Shown piece after piece: positions 10,873-20,399 of a stretch of DNA of 64,000 nt; the stretch's first letter is position 1; each line of letters starts with the position of its first letter. The notes under the pieces were generated by a model. That model did not search any database. It had not been told where the DNA came from and saw nothing but the letters and a program-made list of their open reading frames with translations. Made by a program: the position numbers and the translations under genes. Origin of the DNA: Denitrovibrio acetiphilus DSM 12809 (lineage in GTDB: Bacteria; Chrysiogenota; Deferribacteres; Deferribacterales; Geovibrionaceae); the NCBI RefSeq assembly GCF_000025725.1, contig NC_013943.1, positions 2,976,001 to 3,040,000 of the forward strand. Direction: 5' to 3'.

Positions 10873-10945
10873 AGCGGGTGACCGGACTCGAACCGGCGAC
10901 CTCAACCTTGGCAAGGTCGCGCTCTACCAGCTGAGCTACACCCGC
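10873..10945 (-). tRNA. tRNA-Gly (anticodon GCC)
   Basis: The minus strand folds into a standard cloverleaf with acceptor stem GCGGGTG/CACCCGC, D-arm GCTCAGCTGGTAGAGC, anticodon loop TTGCCAA and T-arm GGTTCGAGTCC. The discriminator is T. CCA is not encoded. It is the last of four tRNA genes before tig. Confidence 0.95.
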
Positions 10946-10973
10946 TTGACTATCTTTTGAAAGGGCTTTTGGA

Positions 10974-11056
10974 TGCGAGTGAAGGGACTTGAACCCCCAC
11001 GTCGTTAAGACACTAGATCCTAAGTCTAGCGCGTCTACCAGTTCCGCCACACTCGC
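10974..11056 (-). tRNA. tRNA-Leu (anticodon TAG)
   Basis: Acceptor arms GCGAGTG/CACTCGC with discriminator A, D-arm containing GGCGGAACTGGTAGACGC, anticodon loop CTTAGGA, a long variable arm and T-loop GGTTCAAGTCC identify a class II leucine tRNA. CCA is not encoded. Confidence 0.95.
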
Positions 11057-11072
11057 AAAGCAAAAAGAAAAG

Positions 11073-11146
11073 GGTGAATGACGGGGATTGAACCCGCGAC
11101 AACTGGAATCACAATCCAGGGCTCTACCAACTGAGCTACATCCACC
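11073..11146 (-). tRNA. tRNA-His (anticodon GTG)
   Basis: The anticodon loop TTGTGAT sits on a CTGGA/TCCAG stem. The 5' end has an encoded extra G at position -1 (11146) facing discriminator C73, the histidine identity pair. Acceptor GTGGATG/CATTCAC contains a G-T wobble. CCA is not encoded. Confidence 0.95.
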
Positions 11147-11161
11147 ACATTCTTCATCTAA

Positions 11162-11235
<74 letters not shown>

Positions 11236-11259
11236 ATAGCCTTACTTTACGAATCACGA

Positions 11260-11288
11260 AATCTATCAAAAGACTTCCAACAAGTCAA
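11260..11288 (-). promoter_or_regulatory. Predicted strong promoter of the tRNA-tig-clpPX unit
   Basis: On the minus strand TTGACT (11288-11283) and TAGATT (11265-11260) are spaced by 17 bases and lie 25 bp before tRNA-Arg. This is the best promoter match in the block and would drive the four tRNAs and possibly tig and clpPX. Confidence 0.65.
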
Positions 11289-11404
11289 TAGCATTTTTAT
11301 ATTTATTTTGCAAGTTACTGCTTGCGCTCCTGCTAATTTCAGCTTATTAAATTTAATATATTGATAAACACTGCAAAATCTGCACAAAATTAAGGATACA
11401 GATA

Positions 11405-12196
11405 ATGATACTTTTTGACAACACACCTTTTCATATAGGGACTGCCGGTTACAAATTTGATGACTGGACAGGTCCTTTCTACCCTAAGTTCACCAGAAAC
11501 GAAGAGATGCTCGGTCACTACAGCAAAGAAAAAGGGCTGAAGTTCCTTGAGCTCACATTCACTTTCTACGCAGACCCTACAGAAGAGATCACTACAAATA
11601 TAGCAGAAAACTCTGCGGATGACCTCATGTTTTCTGTCCGGCTCCCGAAAAGATTTCTTAAGAACCCCTCTTCGATATTTGATGCCAGCAGATTCAAAAA
11701 TGGTCTCGACCCTATATACCAAAGAGTAAAGGCTTACTTCGCTGATTTCTTTTTCGGCTTCACGCCTTCCCGTGCGAACCTTGACCACATAGCCGCTCTC
11801 CGTGACAGATTTTCTGACAAGCCATTCTTTGTGGAACTTGCAAACCGCGGCTGGTATAAAGAAAAATATATTGAAGAGCTCAAGAAACTTGGTGTCGGCA
11901 TCGTTGTCTGCGATTACCCTCAGGGAAGCGGTCTTGCTCCTTATTTCGTGCAGGCATTCGAGCGCAACGCTTATTTCCGCCTTTACGGAAACAGTCCTAA
12001 ATGGACATCACATGAAACAAGAAACCTGGAATATGACTATACCGAACGCGAGCTCAAACGAATAATAAAAGATGCAAGCGCTATGAGCGCAATCTCTGAT
12101 AATGTTTTCATTTCCTTCTGCAACTCTGCACAGGGATATGCACCGAAAAACGCTATGGAACTTTCAAAAATGCTGAGGGACAAAAACTGTGAATGA
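11405..12196 (+). CDS. DUF72 (YecE-like) family protein
   Basis: The 263-residue product begins near FHIGTAGYKFDDWTGPFYP, which matches the G-x-x-G/S-W/Y-K...W.G.FYP start of DUF72 proteins, a TIM-barrel-like family of unknown biochemical role. Later segments FVELANRGWY and YFRLYGNSPKW fit the family's conserved EFRHxSW and RLHGxxxxW positions, here in a divergent form. The stop overlaps the GTG start of the next gene by 8 bases, so the two are co-translated. Confidence 0.85.
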   Translation: MILFDNTPFHIGTAGYKFDDWTGPFYPKFTRNEEMLGHYSKEKGLKFLELTFTFYADPTEEITTNIAENSADDLMFSVRLPKRFLKNPSSIFDASRFKNGLDPIYQRVKAYFADFFFGFTPSRANLDHIAALRDRFSDKPFFVELANRGWYKEKYIEELKKLGVGIVVCDYPQGSGLAPYFVQAFERNAYFRLYGNSPKWTSHETRNLEYDYTERELKRIIKDASAMSAISDNVFISFCNSAQGYAPKNAMELSKMLRDKNCE

Positions 12197-13478
12197 TATC
12201 CTACAGCAGTACGAACAGAAATTTATTTCTTCAAAACTGCTTTTTGAGAAATCAAAAAACTTTTTTCCTAATGGTGTCTGCCATGACATACGAAACTACC
12301 CGCCATTCCCTGTTGTCACTGAAAAGTGCGAAGACATCTATATGTACGACACAGACGGCAACAAAATCCTCGACCTCTGGATGGGACACTACGCCCTGCT
12401 TCTGGGGCACGGCAACCCTTCACAGCTTAAAGGAGCAGCAAGGGGGCTCCAGTCGGGAATGCATCACGGCACACTGAATACTATGCAGATAGAATTTGCC
12501 GAACTTATGCAGGGAGCAGTACCGGAACTTGAACAGATGCGTTTCTGCACGTCCGGTACAGAAGCCACTATGTATGTAACACGAGTAGCAAGAGCATTCA
12601 CAGGAAGAGACGTGATTGTAAAAGCAGAGGGCGGCTGGCATGGGGGCAATTCTGTTCTCTCAAACGGTGTAGTTCCGCCTTTCGTAAAACGTAAAAATGC
12701 CCCTGAAGGGCTGAAAACCGTATCCGTTCCATACAACAACCCTGAAATAACAATGCAAACACTCAATGAATACAAGGGCGAAATCGCCGCTATTATCATT
12801 GAGCCCATGCTGGGAGCCGGAGGCGGAGTGCTCGCAACAGGCGAATATCTTGCCTCACTGCGTGATTACTGCGACTCTACGGGTACTCTTCTCATCTTTG
12901 ATGAAGTTGTCACAGGTTTCCGTTTCAGATACGGCTCCATATGGCCCCTGCTTGGCGTCTGCCCCGATCTTTTTACTTTCGGCAAAGCAACGGCAGGAGG
13001 CATGCATATCGGTGCTTACGGTGGACGTAGAGACGTCATGAATACCATCACAACACAAAGACTCTTCACAGGCGGGGGAACATATTCAGCAAACCCTCTG
13101 ACCATGGCTGTCGGCATTGAGACCCTGAATGCTTTGAAAGGGATGGATTATGCAGAGTTGAACAAAGCTGGTGAAGGGATGCGCACATATCTTTCTGAAA
13201 AATCCCATCTTTTTAAAACACCGGCAGTGGTTACAGGCTACGGCTCATACTTCTGTCTGCACTTTCTTAAAGAATCCCCTGCGGAGCTGTCACCACATAC
13301 CCTTCTGACCACAGGTGACAAGAAAGCAGAGGAACTCTTTAAAGCCGCCATGCTCGTCAACAATGTATTCACAATGCACTCAGGCGGTGCACTATCCTTT
13401 AAGCATCTTGAAAAAGGGACGATAGATAGTATTAAGCAGGCATACGAAAAGAGCTTTCAGATGATGGGGCTTCTATAG
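12189..13478 (+). CDS. Class III PLP-dependent aminotransferase, GSA-aminomutase-like
   Basis: The 429-residue protein belongs to the fold-type I class III aminotransferases. It has FCTSGTEATMYVTRVARA near residue 118 (PLP phosphate contact), GGWHGGN near 147, the FDEVVTGFR segment near 237 whose Asp contacts the PLP ring nitrogen, and FGKATAGGMHIGAYGG near 261 with the PLP lysine. These resemble glutamate-1-semialdehyde 2,1-aminomutase, but the context contains no haem genes, so a role in haem synthesis is not claimed. The start is GTG with GGGA upstream, overlapping the DUF72 gene. Confidence 0.85.
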   Translation: MNDILQQYEQKFISSKLLFEKSKNFFPNGVCHDIRNYPPFPVVTEKCEDIYMYDTDGNKILDLWMGHYALLLGHGNPSQLKGAARGLQSGMHHGTLNTMQIEFAELMQGAVPELEQMRFCTSGTEATMYVTRVARAFTGRDVIVKAEGGWHGGNSVLSNGVVPPFVKRKNAPEGLKTVSVPYNNPEITMQTLNEYKGEIAAIIIEPMLGAGGGVLATGEYLASLRDYCDSTGTLLIFDEVVTGFRFRYGSIWPLLGVCPDLFTFGKATAGGMHIGAYGGRRDVMNTITTQRLFTGGGTYSANPLTMAVGIETLNALKGMDYAELNKAGEGMRTYLSEKSHLFKTPAVVTGYGSYFCLHFLKESPAELSPHTLLTTGDKKAEELFKAAMLVNNVFTMHSGGALSFKHLEKGTIDSIKQAYEKSFQMMGLL

Positions 13479-13502
13479 ATTTGCCTCTGTCGTGAGGTCA
13501 CT

Positions 13503-13775
13503 TTGAAATTTACCCGAAAGAAAGCTGCGGCTATAAGATACGATAAGGATATTGATAAAGTTCCTAAGCTGGTTGCCAAAGGGCAAGGGTTGATAGCGGA
13601 TAAAATTATCGCCAAGGCAAAAGAACACGACGTCCACATTACTGAGGACAAAGACCTGGTCGAAGCTCTTTCAACACTTGACCTTTATGAGGAAATTCCT
13701 GAAGAGCTTTATAAAGTCGTAGCCTATCTTCTGGCGGAACTATACAAAATCAACGGTAAGCTGAAAAACAGCTGA
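13503..13775 (+). CDS. Stand-alone FlhB C-terminal-domain protein (FhlB/YlqH-like)
   Basis: The 90-residue product resembles the cytoplasmic end of FlhB, the flagellar export switch. Segments such as AAAIRYDKD, VPKLVAKGQGLIADKII, and LYEEIPEELYKVVAYLLAELYK line up with the corresponding part of the full FlhB at 54192-55250 (VMAKGQRLMALRI, GDEIPENLYKAVAEILALV). The part before the autocleavage NPTH is absent, as in other FhlB proteins, which can partly replace the FlhB cleaved fragment. The start is TTG with GAGG about 6 bases upstream. It lies 25 bp after the aminotransferase, far from the flagellar cluster. Confidence 0.88.
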   Translation: MKFTRKKAAAIRYDKDIDKVPKLVAKGQGLIADKIIAKAKEHDVHITEDKDLVEALSTLDLYEEIPEELYKVVAYLLAELYKINGKLKNS

Positions 13776-13809
13776 ACCGCAAACCGTAGCAAGTACCGGT
13801 CTACAGAGC

Positions 13810-14169
13810 TTACTCTTCTTCCAGATGCTCTGCTATCCTGCGGAGAAGAATGTCTATCTTCTTATCTTTTGTAAAGTATTCTTCGGCATAAAGAGAAGCG
13901 AAATTACGCTTATATTCGTCAAAGGCTGTCAGCAGAAACACAACCTGAGTATCCTTGATAAATTTTATCTCTTTCAAAACCTCAAGCCCTGATTTATCAG
14001 GCATGTTGACATCCAGAAGCACAAGATCAAACTCGCCTTCTTTAAAAGTTGCGACACCGCTTGTGCCGTCTACAGCGGAACTAACCTCGAAGCCCTTCTC
14101 TGTAAGCAATGCAGTGTAGTGCGCCCTGATATGCTCTTCATCATCAATAATAAGTATCTTCTTTTTCAT
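13810..14169 (-). CDS. Single-domain response regulator
   Basis: This 119-residue receiver domain has the acidic pair D9-D10, the phosphoacceptor D53 in VLLDVNMPDKSG, T81 in FLLTAFDE and K101 in FTKDKK. The usual proline after the lysine is missing. There is no output domain, so it acts by protein contact. Its start follows the stop of the histidine kinase by one base, making the two a cognate pair. Confidence 0.93.
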   Translation of the reverse strand: MKKKILIIDDEEHIRAHYTALLTEKGFEVSSAVDGTSGVATFKEGEFDLVLLDVNMPDKSGLEVLKEIKFIKDTQVVFLLTAFDEYKRNFASLYAEEYFTKDKKIDILLRRIAEHLEEE

Positions 14170-14170
14170 T

Positions 14171-15625
14171 TTATCCTCTTTTAGGCAGTATCAGTGTAAA
14201 CACTGCACCTGCACCTGTACCTGAATCACCAACAACAATATCTCCTCCGTGAGCTGCCATAATCTTTTTGCATAGAGGCAGACCAAGCCCCGTCCCGGTC
14301 TTCTTCAGAGTGTAGAACGGTTCAAATATTTTCTCACGTTTATCGACAGGAATCCCTTCACCTGTATCAGTAACAGATAAAGTAACGTGGCGTTCGCTCT
14401 CTGACGCCTCAACTGTCAGTTCGCCCCCTTCTGTCATCTCCTGAACACTGTTTGAGATAAGGTTCATAAGCACCTGCCTTAGCCTATCTCTGTCTGCATG
14501 CACTTTAAGCTCCGGATTAACTCTGACAGTGACTTCTATGATGCTGAAGCAGAGGCATCCACGTACAAACTCTATCACTTCCGAGACAAGCGAACTAAGG
14601 GAAAATTCACTGATTTCCAGATCAACTCTCCGGGAGTACATCAGGATATCTCCTACGATACGCTCCAGCCTGTGAACCTCCAGCTGAACTATTTTTATAT
14701 AGTTTTTTGTCTGCGGGTTAACCGCTGTCTGCTCCATTCTTTTGGTGAATCCGCCGATTGCCACCAGTGGATTCTTAAGTTCGTGGGCAACTGTTGCCGA
14801 AAGCCTGCCCATCTTAACAAGATTTTCTGCATTCATAGCAGTCTTTCTCAGGTGGCTTAGGTCAGCCATAGTCAGCTCAAGCTGTTTTACAGTACGGGAG
14901 AACTCTATCGACAGAGAACATATATTTCCATAGAGAAGCAGAGCCTCTTTATCACTTTCACTATAGTGATCTTTGCAGGCGAGAAGTATACCTATAGGCC
15001 TGTCGCCTATACCAAGTCCCGTAACCATCACTTCGCTGCAGAAATATTCTTTAATGCTTTCGAGCCCGTTATTTTTGTCTGCCTTCACTATATCTGTCCG
15101 ATCATAAAACATTATGTCCGAAAGATCATTTTTAGTTTCAAATGTCAGCTTAACATTCTTAAAGCCGTTTGGAGATATTTTCCCGGCACCATCAGCGTAA
15201 ATAACACCTCGAAGTTCCAGCAGAGCCTCATTCAGAAACATTATGCCTGCACGGCAGAAGCCGCCCCTTGTCACCAGAACATTTATAAGCTGGCGCATAA
15301 CCTCGTCGATTGCTTTTTTACTTGTGATAGTCTCAAGTATCTCAGCACCACAAAAGGCACGCCCTGCGGCATCGGAATAAATCCCGGAAAATATGTTAAA
15401 TATCTTCCTGATATGTTCAATCTCTTTTTCATTCGGAGTTATTTCATGCTCAGGGAATATCTTTATCCTGAAACAGCTGCCCGGGATGTCCAGCTCCTGC
15501 GCACATTCTCCCTGCGTACCGTATTCCAGTACAGCCCGATCTCCGTGCATAACATGCATACCAAAAAGTTTACAGCCGAGAGTCTCCTCCATCAGCTGAT
15601 ACAGATCTTCTGCAACTGAGCTCAT
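14171..15625 (-). CDS. Cytosolic hybrid-free sensor histidine kinase
   Basis: The protein is a soluble histidine kinase of 484 residues from the ATG at 15625. I prefer this to the upstream GTG at 15646 because a GGAG site lies 9 bases before it. The N-terminal half has no membrane segment and resembles a divergent GAF-type sensor. The dimerisation helix carries LSATVAHELKNPLVAIGGF with the phosphoacceptor His, and the ATPase domain has N-box LMNLISNSVQEM, G1 VTDTGEGIP and G2 GTGLGLPLCKKI. The receiver gene follows immediately. Confidence 0.93.
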   Translation of the reverse strand: MSSVAEDLYQLMEETLGCKLFGMHVMHGDRAVLEYGTQGECAQELDIPGSCFRIKIFPEHEITPNEKEIEHIRKIFNIFSGIYSDAAGRAFCGAEILETITSKKAIDEVMRQLINVLVTRGGFCRAGIMFLNEALLELRGVIYADGAGKISPNGFKNVKLTFETKNDLSDIMFYDRTDIVKADKNNGLESIKEYFCSEVMVTGLGIGDRPIGILLACKDHYSESDKEALLLYGNICSLSIEFSRTVKQLELTMADLSHLRKTAMNAENLVKMGRLSATVAHELKNPLVAIGGFTKRMEQTAVNPQTKNYIKIVQLEVHRLERIVGDILMYSRRVDLEISEFSLSSLVSEVIEFVRGCLCFSIIEVTVRVNPELKVHADRDRLRQVLMNLISNSVQEMTEGGELTVEASESERHVTLSVTDTGEGIPVDKREKIFEPFYTLKKTGTGLGLPLCKKIMAAHGGDIVVGDSGTGAGAVFTLILPKRG

Positions 15626-15655
15626 ATTGACACACTCCGAACTCACAAAAAAGTT

Positions 15656-15680
15656 AAAAAAGGGCGCACAATGTACGCCC
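15656..15680 (-). terminator. Rho-independent terminator after ppdK
   Basis: On the minus strand GGGCGTAC and GTGCGCCC form a stem around a 3-base loop and are followed by six T residues. It lies between ppdK and the histidine kinase, so the kinase-regulator pair needs its own promoter or read-through. Confidence 0.8.
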
Positions 15681-15692
15681 GGATGTATTTAT

Positions 15693-18317
15693 TTATGCTT
15701 TTAATGCAGCGTGCGCCGCAGCAAGTCTTGCTACAGGCACCCTGAAAGGCGAACAGCTTACGTAGTTCAGCCCTGCTTTCTGGCAGAAAAAGATAGATGC
15801 AGGATCACCGCCGTGTTCACCGCAAATACCTGTTTTCAGCCCCGGACGTGTGGAACGCCCTTTCTGAACACCCATCTCCACAAGCTGCCCGACACCGGAC
15901 TCGTCTATGGAAACAAATGGATCCTCTTTATATATACCCTTTTCTATATACAGAGGGAGAAACTTACCGGAGTCATCACGGCTAAGTCCGAGAGTTGTCT
16001 GAGTAAGGTCATTTGTACCAAAAGAGAAAAATTCTGCACACTCAGCGACTTCGTCCGCTGTTAGAGCAGCACGTGGGAGTTCAATCATTGTCCCCACGAG
16101 ATATTCCAGCTCAACACCTGCCGCCGCTATCACTTCTGAGGCAACAGCTCTTGTCATTTCTTCCAACTCTTTCAGCTCTTTCACATGCCCAACAAGCGGT
16201 ATCATGATTTCAGGCTGAACATCCTTTCCTGCTTTTTTAAGTTCACACGCAGCTTCCATAATGGCATAAACCTGCATTTCATAAACCTCAGGGTATGTCA
16301 CACCCAGACGGCACCCTCTGTGACCGAGCATAGGGTTGAACTCATGAAGCTCAACAGCCTTTGCCTTAAGCTGCTCAACAGAAAGGCCGGAGCCATCAGC
16401 AACACGTTTCACTTCCTCGTCTGTGTGAGGGATGAACTCATGCAGCGGCGGGTCAAGGAGTCTGACTGTAACAGGGAGACCGTCCATAGCTTCGAAAAGC
16501 CCTATAAAATCTTCTTTCTGATAGGGTTTGATCTTTTTGAGTGCTCTTCTGCGCCCGTCTTCGTTTTCCGCGAGAATCATCTCACGTACAGCATCAATAC
16601 GGTCGCCGTCAAAAAACATGTGTTCAGTACGGCAAAGTCCTATCCCTTCTGATCCAAAATCCCTTGCTATTCTGGCATCAGCAGGAGTATCTGCATTGGC
16701 GCGGACACCGAGTGTTCTGAACTCGTCCGCCCAGTTCAGTATCTCTGCGAATTCTCCGGAAAGCTCTGGCTCTATAAGCTTCGCAGCACCGTTTATAACC
16801 TCTCCTGTGGAACCGTTAATAGTGATAATATCGCCTTCGTTAATTGTTTTGGAACCCACAGAGAATTTCTTAGCTTTTTCATCAATCTTTATAGCACCGC
16901 ATCCTGCAACACAGCACTTACCCATACCTCTTGCAACCACAGCAGCGTGGCTTGTCATACCGCCTGTAGCAGTCAGAATACCTTTCGCTGCATGCATACC
17001 GCCGATATCCTCTGGAGATGTCTCGGCACGCACAAGTATAACAGCTTCACCTACCACAGCAGCGGCTTCTGCGTCTTCAGCACAGAAAACAGCTTTCCCT
17101 ACAGCAGCACCTGGTGATGCAGGAAGACCTTTTGCCAGTATATCGTAAGTGATAGATGTATCTATCATGGGATGCAGAAGCTGGTCTATCTGGTTCGGCT
17201 CAACACGAAGAACCGCTGTCTTCTTATCTATAAGCCCTTCTGCGAACATGTCATAAGCAATTTTCACTGCTGCTTTTGCTGTACGTTTACCTGTTCTGGT
17301 CTGCAGCATATAAAGAACGCCTTTCTCTATAGTAAATTCAATATCCTGAACATCTTTGTAGTGTTTTTCAAGCTTCTGATAAACTTCTTCGAGCTGTTTG
17401 AAGCTCTCCGGCATGTCCTTTTCAAGCCTTGCAATTGGTTCGGGCGTTCTGATACCCGCCACAACATCTTCACCTTGAGCATTTACAAGATATTCGCCAA
17501 AGAAGACTTTCTCGCCGGTTGAAGGGTCTCTGGTAAAGGCTACGCCAGTACCACAGTCGTCACCCATATTGCCGAAAACCATTGACTGAACATTTACAGC
17601 TGTTCCCCAGTCGTCGGACATTTTATTGATTTTTCTGTATGTTTTCGCCCTCTGATTGTTCCATGAATCGAACACAGCGTTAACAGCATACTCAAGCTGG
17701 AGCATTGGATCCTGCGGGAACGGAGTACCCAGTTCTCTTGAAACGAGGTCTTTGTATTTAGCAGCGAGGTCTTTCATATCCTCAGGAGAAAGCTTTGTAT
17801 CTTCGTCAACATTTTTTGCTTTTTTCATATCAGAAAGAATGTGTTCGAATTTGTGATGAGGGATGCCGAGAACAACATCAGAAAACATCTGGATGAAACG
17901 TCTGTAGCTGTCGTAAGCAAACCTTGCGTTTCCGGAAGACTTCTCAAGCCCTTTAACTGTTTCGTCAGTCAGACCGAGGTTTAGGATAGTGTCCATCATC
18001 CCCGGCATGGAAACCCTTGCGCCGGAACGCACTGAAACAAGAAGAGGATTTTCGATATCCCCGAACTTTTTGCCCATAGCCTCTTCAAGAGTGGCAAGAG
18101 CTGCTTTTGCCTGATCCCAAAGACCTTCGGGATACTTTTTGTCATTTTTGTAGAACTCGATACAGGCTTCAGTTGTTATGGTGAAGCCTGGAGGGACAGG
18201 TATACCTATACTTGTCATCTCTGCAAGTCCTGCTCCCTTGCCCCCGAGAAGATTTTTGTTCTTACCGTCACCTTCCGTGCGGTCTTTGCCAAAGAAATAC
18301 ACCCATTTGGCGCCCAT
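15693..18317 (-). CDS. ppdK: Pyruvate, phosphate dikinase
   Basis: PPDK interconverts pyruvate, ATP and phosphate with PEP, AMP and pyrophosphate, useful for gluconeogenesis from acetate-type substrates. The 874-residue protein has the ATP-grasp N-domain (KNLLGGKGAGLAEM at the start), the swivelling phosphohistidine domain with TGGMTSHAAVVARGMGK near 449, and the PEP/pyruvate barrel ending in LKTGICGEHGGDP near 826 with the catalytic cysteine. ATG at 18317 follows a GGGGG site; the frame also offers a TTG at 18332. It follows glyS by 18 bases and probably shares its transcript. Confidence 0.97.
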   Translation of the reverse strand: MGAKWVYFFGKDRTEGDGKNKNLLGGKGAGLAEMTSIGIPVPPGFTITTEACIEFYKNDKKYPEGLWDQAKAALATLEEAMGKKFGDIENPLLVSVRSGARVSMPGMMDTILNLGLTDETVKGLEKSSGNARFAYDSYRRFIQMFSDVVLGIPHHKFEHILSDMKKAKNVDEDTKLSPEDMKDLAAKYKDLVSRELGTPFPQDPMLQLEYAVNAVFDSWNNQRAKTYRKINKMSDDWGTAVNVQSMVFGNMGDDCGTGVAFTRDPSTGEKVFFGEYLVNAQGEDVVAGIRTPEPIARLEKDMPESFKQLEEVYQKLEKHYKDVQDIEFTIEKGVLYMLQTRTGKRTAKAAVKIAYDMFAEGLIDKKTAVLRVEPNQIDQLLHPMIDTSITYDILAKGLPASPGAAVGKAVFCAEDAEAAAVVGEAVILVRAETSPEDIGGMHAAKGILTATGGMTSHAAVVARGMGKCCVAGCGAIKIDEKAKKFSVGSKTINEGDIITINGSTGEVINGAAKLIEPELSGEFAEILNWADEFRTLGVRANADTPADARIARDFGSEGIGLCRTEHMFFDGDRIDAVREMILAENEDGRRRALKKIKPYQKEDFIGLFEAMDGLPVTVRLLDPPLHEFIPHTDEEVKRVADGSGLSVEQLKAKAVELHEFNPMLGHRGCRLGVTYPEVYEMQVYAIMEAACELKKAGKDVQPEIMIPLVGHVKELKELEEMTRAVASEVIAAAGVELEYLVGTMIELPRAALTADEVAECAEFFSFGTNDLTQTTLGLSRDDSGKFLPLYIEKGIYKEDPFVSIDESGVGQLVEMGVQKGRSTRPGLKTGICGEHGGDPASIFFCQKAGLNYVSCSPFRVPVARLAAAHAALKA

Positions 18318-18335
18318 AAGGATAACCCCCAAGTT

Positions 18336-20399
18336 TTAAATTATTTTAGTCAGGTCTCCCAGCATGTTGAAGACACTTTTCAGTTTATTAAGCAAACTTA
18401 ACCTGTTTAGACGTATTTTTTCATCTTTCGCCATTACCATGACATTTTCAAAAAAGTTATCTACAGGTGCGCTGAAAGTGAGCAGCTGGGTCATCGCCAT
18501 CGTGAAGTTCTCTTCACTCACCTCTCTATTAATCTGGTCAGCCTTATCTGCGATAAGCTTAGCCAGTTCCCTCTCGTAATCATCCTCAAAAAGCGCCTCG
18601 TCATAATTTTCAGATGTATGCCCGCTCTTTTTAAGAATGTTATTGATACGTTTATAGCCTGCTGCGATGCTTGCAAACTCTTTTGTCTGCTTGGATTCGC
18701 TCAGAGCTTTTGCAGCAGCCTCTATGGTTATGATATCATCCGATATCTCGCAAGCCGCCTCAACACAGTCAGCAGGAATGCCTTCCCCTGCAAGTATCTG
18801 GCGGTAGCGCTGTATTATAAAGTCATAAACAAGTTCGACAGTCTTTTCTTTATCAAATGAGATGTAGCCGGACAGAAGGTCTGCACTCTCACCAATCATC
18901 TCTTTAAGCCCTATACGGTATCCTTTGGCTTTTATAGTGGACAGTATACCTATGGCTCCCCTTCTGAGAGCATAGGGGTCCTGATTTCCTGTAGGGATAA
19001 GATTTATTGCGAAACAGCCGCAGATAGTATCCAGCTTATCAGCCATGGATATAAAAGCACCTGTATCGCTTTCCGGCAGATCATCCCCCGCAAAACGCGG
19101 AAGATAGTGTTCTTCTATAGCCTGTGCAACAACGTCGTTTTCGCCTTGAAGCTTTGCATACCTGTGTCCCATAATCCCCTGAAGCTCAGGAAATTCATAG
19201 ACCATTTCACTCAGGAGGTCAGCTTTGCAGAGTGTTGCAGCCCTTTCAGTATCAGTTTTCGCTGATGGGTTCAGGTTTTCTGAAAAGAAGACTGCGAGCT
19301 TTCTGAAGCGTTCCATTTTTTCATAAGAAGTCCCGATTTTTTCCTGATAAACGACCTTTTTCAGCTCTTCCACACGGTTTTCAAGTGGATATTTACGGTC
19401 GTTAGCCCAGAAAAATTCCGCATCAGCAAGTCTGGCACGAAGCACTCTTGCATAACCGGTTTTAACAAGCTGCGGGTCGTTGGGCACGGTATTTGAAACA
19501 CCGATAAATTTATTTACAAGATTGCCGTCTTTATCGGTCACATAAAAATATTTCTGGTGATTTTTCATAGAGGTGATCAGGACTTCTGCGGGTATATCGA
19601 GATATCTTTCTTCAAACTCGCCCATGAGAGCGACAGGGTATTCAACAAGCCCTGCAACAGTTTCCAGAAGGTCTTCGTCAAGGTCCACCTTATAGCCGGT
19701 CTCCTTTTCTATCTCTGCAACCTGCTCCCGAACCTGACTGATGCGTTCCTCTGTGCTTGAAATGACTCTTGCTTCTTTCAGTTTAGCCTTATAGTCGTCA
19801 AAATCCTTCACTTCGAAATATTCGTTGGCGTGGATTCTGTGCCCCATGGTTTTATTGCCGCTTTTAATGCCGTCAATGTCAAAACTGATAACATCACCAC
19901 CGAAAAGAGCCAGAAACCAGTGGACAGGTCTTGCGTAGCGGAATGTTTTATCCCCCCAGTGCATAGACTTGCGGAACGGGATACTCTTTATCACATCTAT
20001 GAGTATGCCTTCTATAAAATCACGGGTGGGCACACCTTTTGTCTTTTTAACACCGGAAAGATAAATACCTCTTTCGGTCTCTGCCTTTGTCAGTGAGTCC
20101 TCGGAAAGTCCTTTTGATTTTACAAAACCGAGTCCCGCTTTTGTCAGGTTGCCGTCTGCGTCAAAAGCAACGGCGGCAGGCGGTCCCATAATCGTATCTT
20201 CGCGGTCTTCCTGTTTTTCAGCGAGCCCCTTTATACTGACATAGAACCTCCGGGGGGTTCCGTCCGATTCGATATCGTTAAAACCTATACCTGCATCGGT
20301 AAAGCGTTTAGTAAAGTCATTTTTAAGATACTCACACGCGCTGCCTATAAAACCAGCGGGTATCTCTTCGCTTCCTATCTCCAGAAGAAAATCCGGCAT
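18336..20399 (-). CDS. glyS: Glycyl-tRNA synthetase beta subunit
   Basis: GlyS is the large subunit of the bacterial alpha2-beta2 glycyl-tRNA synthetase and binds tRNA-Gly. The 687-residue product starts MPDFLLEIGSEEIPAGFI, the family signature, and has LALFGGDVI, GHRIHANEYFEV and the HD-like C-terminal region with ADKLDTICGCFA. The alpha subunit gene glyQ, normally directly upstream, is not in this window; leuD is the next gene upstream after a 246-bp gap. Confidence 0.97.
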   Translation of the reverse strand: MPDFLLEIGSEEIPAGFIGSACEYLKNDFTKRFTDAGIGFNDIESDGTPRRFYVSIKGLAEKQEDREDTIMGPPAAVAFDADGNLTKAGLGFVKSKGLSEDSLTKAETERGIYLSGVKKTKGVPTRDFIEGILIDVIKSIPFRKSMHWGDKTFRYARPVHWFLALFGGDVISFDIDGIKSGNKTMGHRIHANEYFEVKDFDDYKAKLKEARVISSTEERISQVREQVAEIEKETGYKVDLDEDLLETVAGLVEYPVALMGEFEERYLDIPAEVLITSMKNHQKYFYVTDKDGNLVNKFIGVSNTVPNDPQLVKTGYARVLRARLADAEFFWANDRKYPLENRVEELKKVVYQEKIGTSYEKMERFRKLAVFFSENLNPSAKTDTERAATLCKADLLSEMVYEFPELQGIMGHRYAKLQGENDVVAQAIEEHYLPRFAGDDLPESDTGAFISMADKLDTICGCFAINLIPTGNQDPYALRRGAIGILSTIKAKGYRIGLKEMIGESADLLSGYISFDKEKTVELVYDFIIQRYRQILAGEGIPADCVEAACEISDDIITIEAAAKALSESKQTKEFASIAAGYKRINNILKKSGHTSENYDEALFEDDYERELAKLIADKADQINREVSEENFTMAMTQLLTFSAPVDNFFENVMVMAKDEKIRLNRLSLLNKLKSVFNMLGDLTKII

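Noticed and set aside
9841-10881. Long frame of 346 codons opposite tig
   Set aside because: It mirrors the coding frame of trigger factor and ends in the tRNA-Gly region; composition is unlike a real protein.
12189-13478. Naming the aminotransferase hemL
   Set aside because: Motifs are similar, but the HGGNS segment and the lack of haem genes nearby leave the substrate open.
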